In this document: in pieces, positions 1 to 6,441 of the stretch
Layout of the letters: every line of letters starts with the position of its first letter
Numbering within the stretch: the stretch's first letter is position 1
Virus record (IMG/VR): IMGVR_UViG_3300030419_000256
Coordinates: 1-20,575 of that record
Direction: 5' to 3' (one strand)
DNA: 20,575 nt
Source of the DNA: a virus
The notes under the pieces: generated by a model
Database searches by the model: none
What the model was told of the DNA's origin: nothing
What the model saw: the letters and a program-made list of their open reading frames with translations, nothing else
Position numbers and translations under genes: made by a program

Positions 1-46
1 CAATTAAAGCAGCTACTCCTGCTAATTGTTCTTTTATTTTACCCAT
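1..46 (-). CDS. Start of an unidentified small protein, cut by window edge
   Basis: Fifteen codons are visible, beginning MGKIKEQLAGVAALI, and then the gene leaves the window. The ATG (44-46) overlaps the 3' end of the Glu-rich exported-protein gene by 8 nt (ATGGGTAA), and an AGAGG ribosome-binding sequence sits about 8-9 nt upstream. The same overlap style is used at other junctions in this operon, which supports a real gene. The visible part is a short charged start followed by Ala/Val/Leu/Ile residues, which could be the beginning of a membrane helix, as in a holin or other small membrane protein, but too little is present to decide. Confidence 0.6.
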   Translation of the reverse strand, partial: MGKIKEQLAGVAALI

Positions 47-1550
47 TTGTTAATACCTCTATCTCTCTTATCAATTTTTGTTTTTTAAGTCTAATACTAT
101 TAATCTCGTTTTGTTTAGTAAAAATGGGGTCATTTTGTTGATATTCTGCAAGATTTTTAGTGTAGATTAACCTGTTGTCAAATATATTTAATTGATCCTC
201 ATATATCTTTTCTTCTTTATAAAACGGAACATTATAAGTTAACAAGATAGAATTGTCTACCATTGCGTTTATTTTTATAAAATTTTTTGCTTGCAAATTT
301 TTGTCTATTTCTTTAATCTTTTCGTCAATTTTATCTAAAGTTTTAACAAGTCTTGCATCTGCTTTAGCCTCACGTATTTTTTCTTTTTGTTCTTTTCTAC
401 TCTCTGTCTTAGATTCGGCTGTTCTAGTAGGCTCTTCGCTATTGGATTCCTCTGCAATTTCTTCTGTTTTTTCTTCTTCTTTTTCTTCATTTTCTACCAC
501 CTCCATTTGCTTGTTCATTATGGGTTTTTCTTCTTTTTCCTCTTTTAATTCTTCAAATTCCTCAACCACTTCCATAACCATCTCTTCTTTTTCTTCTATA
601 AACTCTTCAAATTCTTCTACTATTTCCATAGGCATCTCTTCTTTTAATTCTTCAAATGTTTCTAATACTTCTAACTTGGTCATTTTAGGTTCTTCTTCCA
701 TAGGAGGTGGTAACATTTCTATTATCTCAAATATTTCAAATACCTCTTCCATTTCAAGTTCTTCTATGATTTCAAATTCTTCTTCAAAATTTAATTCTAC
801 GATTTGTTCTATCTCTTCAAACTCTTCAAATAGTTCTTCAAATACTTCTGTTATTTCTGTTTGTATTGCTGGTGGTAATGGTGTGTAATCAATATCCAAT
901 AATGTTGCTGTAAGTTCTGCACCAACCAAATTGGGTCCTATGGCTGCTGTAGAACTGGTATTGCCACCATCTATTCCTCGCCACTCCCAACTCCAGTTTC
1001 TTGCTCCTGTGCCATTATGAATAACGGTATCTGTGTAAGTAAATGTATTGCTATAATAGCCAGCATCATTATTTCTATTTTGAGTTACGCTGCCTAAAAC
1101 ACCATTAGATTCATCTAATATTTTTACAGTTGTCGAGTAACTATCTCTTTGTCCACCACCAGAAGATGCTTGACCACATTGATGAGCAGATCCCACCCAC
1201 TCACAGTTTTGTACTTCTGTTGTAGAGTTTAATCTTACTCCGCCATCTAAACTGTTTGCTGTAGTTGTAAACTGACCACTGTTTTCTTTTTCTGTTGTGA
1301 TGTTTAATAAAGAACCATTTGCAGATACAGTCCCTGTCCCTGTCGCCTCTATCTCGTTTGGATAGTATGTTGTGCCAGACATTGTCCAGTTACTAGTGCT
1401 GTTAAAACCATCAATAGAGCCACTAGAATTTTGTAAACTAGTTTGTCCTGTGCCTGCGTTGGGTAATAGATTACTTGATGTTGCTTCTTCAGAATTACTT
1501 TTTAGTGTTATCGATAACAGGATCAATAATGATAGCGTTAGCTTTAGCAT
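39..1550 (-). CDS. Exported protein with beta-rich head and long Glu-rich segment
   Basis: The 503-aa product is not a family I can name; similar secreted proteins occur in marine phage contigs as far as I recall. Residues 1-20 are a Sec-type signal peptide (one Lys, then a Leu/Ile run, then LKSNS). Residues about 25-225 are rich in Ser, Thr, Asn and Gly with alternating hydrophobics, suggesting a beta-sandwich, with one possible disulfide (C116, C125). Residues about 230-375 are extremely Glu-rich, in repeated patterns such as VEEFEE and FEELKEE, likely long acidic helices. Residues 375-420 are Lys/Arg/Glu helical and the last 80 are a mixed-charge tail. The start is fixed by a strong GAGGAGG site and lies 56 nt inside the upstream exported-protein gene. 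A surface or periplasmic role, for instance altering the infected cell envelope, is inference only. Confidence 0.82.
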   Translation of the reverse strand: MLKLTLSLLILLSITLKSNSEEATSSNLLPNAGTGQTSLQNSSGSIDGFNSTSNWTMSGTTYYPNEIEATGTGTVSANGSLLNITTEKENSGQFTTTANSLDGGVRLNSTTEVQNCEWVGSAHQCGQASSGGGQRDSYSTTVKILDESNGVLGSVTQNRNNDAGYYSNTFTYTDTVIHNGTGARNWSWEWRGIDGGNTSSTAAIGPNLVGAELTATLLDIDYTPLPPAIQTEITEVFEELFEEFEEIEQIVELNFEEEFEIIEELEMEEVFEIFEIIEMLPPPMEEEPKMTKLEVLETFEELKEEMPMEIVEEFEEFIEEKEEMVMEVVEEFEELKEEKEEKPIMNKQMEVVENEEKEEEKTEEIAEESNSEEPTRTAESKTESRKEQKEKIREAKADARLVKTLDKIDEKIKEIDKNLQAKNFIKINAMVDNSILLTYNVPFYKEEKIYEDQLNIFDNRLIYTKNLAEYQQNDPIFTKQNEINSIRLKKQKLIREIEVLTNG

Positions 1551-2103
1551 TTGCCTCCTCTATAATTTTTAATTCTTTTACATATAAATCATAGTCCGGT
1601 CTTAACTTGTCATATTTTTCCCAAGCTTTTGTTGCTTTTTTTCCTATCTGCCCTTCAAAAGGACACGGTGTGCCTGCATGATGCATGGCTTGAAATACTC
1701 TTTCGTCTTGACAAAGCATACTTACAGCTGCAACTTTCATACCTTGATTTGATAGTTCTCTTGCTAATTTTATTCTCTCACAATTTTTATCTCTAAAATG
1801 TTTACCAGCTGACACACCAAGACCAAAAGTTTGAACACCAGCTGATACACCTACAGCACAAATATCCATACCACCTGCATTTATGTTTGGAGCAGATGAT
1901 GTTGGAGGTGCTGATCTAATGTTAGATGTTGTATTGTTAGTTGTTGTTGAACTAGAACTAGATCCAGACTCATATGTTGTAGCGTTTGTGTAACCACCAG
2001 TTATAGAGGTGTTTGACCCACTTGTGTTATTTTGAGTCGTATCTGCAAAAACAGATGTTGTTAACAAAACAACTATTGCTAAAAGCAAACTTATTTTGTT
2101 CAT
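1495..2103 (-). CDS. Exported four-cysteine protein, conserved in marine phages
   Basis: The product is 202 aa from the ATG at 2101-2103. Residues 1-20 are a clear Sec signal peptide (MNK, then a Leu/Ile/Val core, then SVFA before D21). Residues 21-75 are a Ser/Thr/Asn linker. From about 78 comes a compact domain with a repeated GVSAG motif (85-89 and 96-100), RDKNCERIKLARELSNQGMK, LCQDERVFQAM and AGTPCPF. Its cysteines (82, 108, 131, 147) are even in number, fitting disulfides in the periplasm. I recall this domain as recurrent in phage genomes without known function. The TAATG junction with the Cys-rich mini-gene argues for the ATG rather than the in-frame GTG two codons upstream. The last 56 nt overlap the next gene. 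A periplasmic or envelope-modifying role is inferred from the signal peptide. Confidence 0.85.
   Translation of the reverse strand: MNKISLLLAIVVLLTTSVFADTTQNNTSGSNTSITGGYTNATTYESGSSSSSTTTNNTTSNIRSAPPTSSAPNINAGGMDICAVGVSAGVQTFGLGVSAGKHFRDKNCERIKLARELSNQGMKVAAVSMLCQDERVFQAMHHAGTPCPFEGQIGKKATKAWEKYDKLRPDYDLYVKELKIIEEANAKANAIIIDPVIDNTKK
1554..1560 (-). promoter_or_regulatory. Strong Shine-Dalgarno for the Glu-rich exported protein
   Basis: GAGGAGG lies 3 nt before the ATG at 1548-1550 and inside the coding sequence of the upstream exported protein. It decides the start of the 503-aa gene despite the unusually long 56-nt gene overlap. Confidence 0.75.
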
Positions 2104-2204
2104 TAACACTCACAGTTCTCACAAGTACAAACGCCATATTCATCTGCATGAAGATCTTCAGAACAATGACATTCATGATTACATTTACTACAATTTTTAT
2201 TCAT
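2103..2204 (-). CDS. 33-aa Cys-rich, metallothionein-like mini-protein
   Basis: This small gene is easily missed. The product has eight cysteines (5, 8, 12, 14, 26, 28, 31, 33) and three histidines (10, 13, 19) in 33 residues. The spacing is CxxC, CxxxC, CxC, then after an 11-residue acidic middle CxCxxCxC (CTCENCEC). The CxCxxCxC knot is the signature seen in cyanobacterial SmtA-type metallothioneins (CACEPCLC in SmtA, from memory). The likely role is binding Zn(II), Cu(I) or a similar soft metal as an intracellular store or buffer, or acting as a tiny metal-site protein. The ATG overlaps the 21-aa upstream gene by 8 nt (ATGAATAA) and the stop shares an A with the next ATG (TAATG), so it sits in a fully coupled gene chain. 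That is the best evidence it is translated. A zinc-ribbon-like protein is the main alternative; the CxC pairs and small size favour metallothionein. Confidence 0.75.
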   Translation of the reverse strand: MNKNCSKCNHECHCSEDLHADEYGVCTCENCEC

Positions 2205-2262
2205 GTTTTTTAAACAACCACTCTGTGTATCTTTTCCACAGATTCTTAATCCATTTAATCAT
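2197..2262 (-). CDS. 21-aa cationic, Trp-rich peptide
   Basis: The short reading frame starts MIKWIKNLWKRYTEW and ends LFKKHE. It has three Trp residues (4, 9, 15) spaced so that hydrophobics fall on one face of a helix, and a net charge near +4. Its start has the excellent GAGGAG site 7 nt upstream and overlaps the end of the 216-aa gene by 8 nt (ATGATTAA); its own end overlaps the metallothionein-like gene by 8 nt. It could be a membrane-associating peptide, a leader whose translation feeds the downstream Cys-rich gene, or both. Similar Trp/Lys starts occur on small marine-phage proteins as I recall, but no function is known to me. Confidence 0.62.
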   Translation of the reverse strand: MIKWIKNLWKRYTEWLFKKHE

Positions 2263-2905
2263 TTTTTTTCTCCTCAATTTCATAGAAGAACTTATCAGTG
2301 TCTTCCGTTTTCCATTTACGAGTGTCCTCTACATTCCATTCGGATGTTTGGACTTTCCAATCAGGAACTTCATCTTTAACTGTAAAAGATGGTATATCCC
2401 ATATTAGTCTATTGTTTGGCTGAGCCGCATAGTTGCCATCGTCTAAAGCAAGTATGTGTGCGCACTTATGTTCGTGCGGAATTTCAGAATGATCTGTATC
2501 TATTATATTACTCTCTGGGTGAGCAAAGTCAACTGTGAAAAGATAAGCACCTGCGTGCCATTTTTTATCTTTTCCTATGTATTTACCAGATTGTCCGTCT
2601 AAGATATCCCAACTAGTAACAGCAGGATAATAACTGAAAGAATTCCATAACTCCAACTCGTCCAGTCTATACCTAGGAACGTCCTCCGGTTTAAACCCTC
2701 TTTGAATAAACGCAGAAATTGGAAGTCTATAGAAAATTGCGCCGTTTTCCATAATTGCATGAAATAAAATTGGACGACCCGTAATGCAGGTAATACCAAA
2801 GATAATGCAATCTTCAACTTCGCCATGATGTTTTTTAAGGTCATATAAATATTCTCTCCTTATTTGAGAGTATGTTACAGGAATATTTGCATTTAAATAA
2901 GCCAT
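2255..2905 (-). CDS. Conserved marine-phage protein of unknown function
   Basis: The 216-aa product starts MAYLNANIPVTYSQIRREYL. I recognise the type as recurrent in marine phage contigs, next to polymerase genes, but know no function. It looks like a globular, mixed alpha/beta cytoplasmic protein without signal peptide or membrane helix. Notable segments are ECIIF-like beta strands (about 31-60), FSYYPAVTSWD (90-100), GKDKKWHAGAYLFTVDFAHP (111-130) and PHEHKCAHILALDDGNYAAQ (143-162). The last 30 residues hold three short Trp-starting repeats (W183, W190, W198), each close to W-x-x-E-x-T. It follows the polymerase gene by 2 nt (TAATTATG), so it probably serves replication or nucleotide metabolism, but that is context only. 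Confidence 0.85.
   Translation of the reverse strand: MAYLNANIPVTYSQIRREYLYDLKKHHGEVEDCIIFGITCITGRPILFHAIMENGAIFYRLPISAFIQRGFKPEDVPRYRLDELELWNSFSYYPAVTSWDILDGQSGKYIGKDKKWHAGAYLFTVDFAHPESNIIDTDHSEIPHEHKCAHILALDDGNYAAQPNNRLIWDIPSFTVKDEVPDWKVQTSEWNVEDTRKWKTEDTDKFFYEIEEKKND
2270..2275 (-). promoter_or_regulatory. Shine-Dalgarno for the 21-aa peptide
   Basis: GAGGAG with a 7-nt A-rich spacer precedes the ATG at 2260-2262. It lies inside the 3' end of the 216-aa gene and is the main evidence that the short frame downstream is translated. Confidence 0.7.
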
Positions 2906-2907
2906 AA

Positions 2908-4752
2908 TTAATCATTAATTGTTCCCCAGTTTTTGCCTGATTCGTAGTCTACTTTGTTAGGGATTTCTAACTTAACAGCATTCTCCATAATCTCAACAAT
3001 TTTTTTAGCTTGCTCTGGAGATTCTACAGAAATATCTAACTCATCATGTATTTGTATGTGCGCTACAATGCCTTCTTTGTATAAATCTAACATAGATTTT
3101 TTTGTCATGTCAGCAGCAGAACCTTGTATTAATTTATTTAATGCTTTGTAAGTATAAGCACGCTTGATGCCTGGTCCATGTTCCTGGACAGCTTGATCAA
3201 ATGGTAATGCTTTGTGCATACCAAAACTATTTGGTTCCCATAAATGAAACCGGCATAATCTTCCAAGTAACGTTCTTATTTGTCCTCGTTGTTGTGCTCT
3301 ATTAGATACAGACTTCATTAACGATTTAACAAATGGAACTCTGCTATGATAAATATTAAATAGTTCTTCAGCTTTATCTTTACTAACACCTAACTCTGCT
3401 TGTAATTTTGCTTTACCCATACCATAAAATAATCCAAGATTAATTGTTTTTGCTGCAGATCTTGGTATGTCTGCCATCTTTGCAACAATAGTGTGAAAAT
3501 CTGCATCTCCATCATCGTATGCTTCTTTAACACCAAACACACTTGTGTCTTGGTCTAGGGATGCGTAGTGAACTACTAGTCTTGGTTCTTGTTGACTGTA
3601 ATCAAAGCATCCCCACTCGCAACCTGATTCTGGTATGAAAAGGGATCGAATCAGTGGACCGAGGTCTTTATTACGAGCAGGAATTTGTTGTAAATTAGGG
3701 TTAGAATATGAAAATCTACCAGTAACTGTACCACCTTGGTCAGATCTTATTTGGTTAATATCCGCATGTATTCTACCTTTATGTTCATATTTTATAATTG
3801 TATCTATAAATGTTGTATGTGCCTTGTTTATTTCTCTAGCTTTTGCTATCTTCTTAACTAAAGGATGTTCATGATTAGACAGAAAGTTTTTGGTAAATGA
3901 TGGTGCCTGTGTTTTCTCAGTTCTTTCGTAAGGTAATTTTAATTTGTCAAAAACTTTGGCAATCGATCTTGCTGCCCATATTTGACATTCTACTCCTGTC
4001 TCTTTGGTTACTTCTGATAATAACGTTTTTTCTTCTGTACTTAACTGTTGTTTCAATTTATGAGCGGATTCGGTATCGACACGTACCCCTTTAAATCTCA
4101 TGTCAACTAAACATGGAAATAAATCTGTTTCTAAATCAAATATAGAATTTAAATCTTGGCTGTTTATTTCTTTTTGCATAACTTTCCATAAAGCCAGAGT
4201 AAGTTCCGCGTCTCGTTCTGCGTAATTACCTACATATAATGCGGGTAATTTCCACATATCTGCTTTAGGATCTACACCCCATTCTTGTGCTGCATTAGTT
4301 AACTCTGTTTCATTTTTACCTTGACCAACATAATCCCAACCTAAACTATTAAGATCATATCTATATCTGTTTTCGTTTACCAAAGATGCAGCTATCATTG
4401 TGTCATAAATTCTACCATTTATTTTAAATCCCATAGCTCTTATCCAACAAACATCATACATTGCATTGTGAAATATTTTATCTGCTGTTGACTCACAAAT
4501 ATCTTTAAACCATTTCATAACTAAATCTTTATCAAGATTACCACCACCTTCGTGATCAAATGGAAAATAGCCTGAGTAACCATCTGTAGCTACAGCTATA
4601 CCTACAACTTTACCTCTACCCACAACAGAACCTGTTCCTAATTTTTTTAAATCAGGATCATATGTTTCTAAGTCAATAGCTATTTCTTCAGCATGTCGTA
4701 GATCTGGAAACTCTGTAGGTTTTACCCACTCTGTCTGTGCTTTAAATATCAT
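2908..4752 (-). CDS. Family A DNA polymerase with 3'-5' exonuclease
   Basis: The 614-aa enzyme replicates the phage genome. The N-terminal proofreading domain has ExoI D27-x-E29, ExoII N96/D100 (FHNAMYD) and ExoIII Y177-x3-D181; there is no 5' nuclease domain, as is usual in phage PolA. The polymerase part has TGRFSYSNPNLQ (344-355), motif A FDYSQQEPR (D384, E389), motif B RSAAKTINLGLFYG (R431, K435, Y443) and motif C HDE (569-571). All catalytic residues seem present. Two variations stand out: the position matching E. coli Phe762 is Leu439, and motif A reads SQQEP where SQIEL is standard. Length fits a complete enzyme. The start overlaps the DUF3310 gene by 11 nt. It lies downstream of primase and helicase genes in one operon. 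Confidence 0.97.
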   Translation of the reverse strand: MIFKAQTEWVKPTEFPDLRHAEEIAIDLETYDPDLKKLGTGSVVGRGKVVGIAVATDGYSGYFPFDHEGGGNLDKDLVMKWFKDICESTADKIFHNAMYDVCWIRAMGFKINGRIYDTMIAASLVNENRYRYDLNSLGWDYVGQGKNETELTNAAQEWGVDPKADMWKLPALYVGNYAERDAELTLALWKVMQKEINSQDLNSIFDLETDLFPCLVDMRFKGVRVDTESAHKLKQQLSTEEKTLLSEVTKETGVECQIWAARSIAKVFDKLKLPYERTEKTQAPSFTKNFLSNHEHPLVKKIAKAREINKAHTTFIDTIIKYEHKGRIHADINQIRSDQGGTVTGRFSYSNPNLQQIPARNKDLGPLIRSLFIPESGCEWGCFDYSQQEPRLVVHYASLDQDTSVFGVKEAYDDGDADFHTIVAKMADIPRSAAKTINLGLFYGMGKAKLQAELGVSKDKAEELFNIYHSRVPFVKSLMKSVSNRAQQRGQIRTLLGRLCRFHLWEPNSFGMHKALPFDQAVQEHGPGIKRAYTYKALNKLIQGSAADMTKKSMLDLYKEGIVAHIQIHDELDISVESPEQAKKIVEIMENAVKLEIPNKVDYESGKNWGTIND

Positions 4753-5005
4753 TTTGTTTTTTCCATTTCTTATAACCTTCAGTCCAAGACTCTTTTTTTT
4801 CTGAATAATCTCGTTCTAAAATCATTTCTAGATAATGTATTGCCTTTTTAATATCTTCTTCCTTTCCTTTGGCAGAATGTCTGCATATATATTTTATAGC
4901 CGATGCCTCTGCAAAAAGCAACCTGTTCTTGTTTATAAACTCACTCGGCTGCACGACCATTGATTGATAGTGATTCCCGCCGACCTGTTTTTTGTACACA
5001 CTCAT
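4742..5005 (-). CDS. DUF3310 family protein (T7 gp1.7-like)
   Basis: The 87-aa product carries the DUF3310 hallmarks: KQVGGNHYQSM (6-16), QPSEFI (19-24), AIKYICRH (36-43), then KGKEEDIKKAIHYLEMIL (46-63). The family is widespread in phages and plasmids. T7 gene 1.7, which has this domain, is a nucleotide kinase, so a role in dNMP phosphorylation is possible, but this short version contains essentially only the domain and no P-loop, so activity is uncertain. The start overlaps the helicase stop by 4 nt (ATGA) and the end overlaps the polymerase start by 11 nt, so the three proteins should be made together. Confidence 0.9.
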   Translation of the reverse strand: MSVYKKQVGGNHYQSMVVQPSEFINKNRLLFAEASAIKYICRHSAKGKEEDIKKAIHYLEMILERDYSEKKESWTEGYKKWKKQNDI

Positions 5006-6441
5006 ATTTTATACTCCTTCTTTTTGTTTTTACATTTTATTAAATACAAATTATCTATGGTTCGTGTAACACCTACGTACCAGACTCTTTGTTCCTCATC
5101 ATATTTTTCTTTCGATCTTTTTGATCCTTTCAAAGTATTTTCTGTTTGATTTAAATATAATACAACATTAGTTGCTTCTCCTCCTTTTGCTCCATGTATT
5201 GTAGATATTTTTATTCTAGGTGGTTTTGATAAATCTTCTCCATTAACAAACATAGATTTTACATAATCAAGTTGATGAAATGGAACTTTAACAAAAGCTT
5301 CATACCAAGGTTTATTAAACTCTGGTTTCTTATCATCTAATCTTTCTATAACTTTTTGTTCTAAAATTTCTGGTAGTTTTTCACCTCCCTGCATTCTCTT
5401 AAAATTATTTATATCTTCATACAAACCTTTACCTATGCTGTTGCCTTGACTGCTCTCAAAAAAATAACCCTTTCTTTTAAGATAAGAAGAAATAGGTTTT
5501 AATAATGATTTTGTTCGTGTTAAAATTAACCATTGCCCTTGAGATATGTCTATATCAGCTAGCTTAAAACGTTGATTTATATGGCCAATCTCAGATTTAG
5601 GTAAGTATTGTTTATCTAATCTTGTGTTAATTCTTTCTATAATATCTAAAGCCTTCTGTTGAATAAGTTGTGGCACTCTTTTTGATTTTGTTAATGGTAT
5701 TTGTTTTGCTTGCCAGTTTATAAATGAATTAACATCAGCTCCTGCCCAACCAAATATTGCTTGATCGTCATCTCCAGCAATCCATACATCATTACAATAA
5801 CCGTCTTCTAGTTTTTTTATCATAGACCATTGTATTAAAGATAAATCTTGAGCTTCATCTACAAATATAACTTCAAATTTAGGAGCTGTGCCTTTTGGTC
5901 CTAAAAATTTATCTAACATGTCGGTGTAATCAATTAAACCATACACATTTTTATAGTTGTTTATTTCTTTATCTATAGCTTCTAACTTATCTCTTTGAAT
6001 TTTACCAAGATGTTCGTTTAAATTATATTGATCTAGCACACTAATTTGTTTTACTCTAGCTAAACTTATTAAACTTAAATACTCACTGTCTGACGTAAAT
6101 ATTCCATTCCATTCATTCTTTTCGTACGCTGCATATTTTATTTGTACACCACATGTCTCACCTATTTTTTTATAATTACCTTCTTGCATTACGTTTTCTT
6201 CTTTTAATCCTAGTCTTGTAAATGCCAACGAATGTAATGTTTGAAAATATTTTATATCTTTTTTATCTAACGTAGGGTTTCTTTTTAAAAATCTATCTCT
6301 AGCTTCGTTTGCAGCTTTACGTGTAAAAGAAAAATAACCTATTTTATCTAATGGCACTCCTTTGTTAACATAGTTTGTTACTTCATTTAGAAGTGTGTAT
6401 GTTTTACCTGTTCCTGGTGGTCCTATAACTTTGTATCTCAT
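5002..6441 (-). CDS. UvrD/Rep-like SF1A DNA helicase
   Basis: The 479-aa protein has the full superfamily 1A motif set in order: Walker A GPPGTGKT (7-14), Ia FSFTRKAANEA (37-47), Ib FQTLHSLAF (66-74), II FVDEAQD (193-199), III GDDDQAIFGWAGA (223-235), IV WLILTRT (304-310), V ISTIHGAKGGEA (412-423) and VI VWYVGVTR (453-460). It is expected to be a 3'-5' ATP-dependent DNA translocase. It is shorter than cellular UvrD or Rep (about 670-720 aa), mainly through smaller 1B/2B inserts. Lying between primase and polymerase genes, it is the most likely replicative or fork-assisting helicase of this phage; a recombination role is the alternative. It is coupled to the primase gene by TAATG. Confidence 0.95.
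   Translation of the reverse strand: MRYKVIGPPGTGKTYTLLNEVTNYVNKGVPLDKIGYFSFTRKAANEARDRFLKRNPTLDKKDIKYFQTLHSLAFTRLGLKEENVMQEGNYKKIGETCGVQIKYAAYEKNEWNGIFTSDSEYLSLISLARVKQISVLDQYNLNEHLGKIQRDKLEAIDKEINNYKNVYGLIDYTDMLDKFLGPKGTAPKFEVIFVDEAQDLSLIQWSMIKKLEDGYCNDVWIAGDDDQAIFGWAGADVNSFINWQAKQIPLTKSKRVPQLIQQKALDIIERINTRLDKQYLPKSEIGHINQRFKLADIDISQGQWLILTRTKSLLKPISSYLKRKGYFFESSQGNSIGKGLYEDINNFKRMQGGEKLPEILEQKVIERLDDKKPEFNKPWYEAFVKVPFHQLDYVKSMFVNGEDLSKPPRIKISTIHGAKGGEATNVVLYLNQTENTLKGSKRSKEKYDEEQRVWYVGVTRTIDNLYLIKCKNKKKEYKI

Noticed and set aside
253-888. 211-codon open frame on the plus strand
   Set aside because: It is antisense to the Glu-rich segment of the exported protein; GAA/GAG codons read backwards give Ser/Phe runs. 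There is no ribosome site or plausible protein character.
2104-2109. GTG start two codons before the 202-aa exported protein
   Set aside because: The TAATG junction and a normal MNK signal-peptide start favour the ATG.
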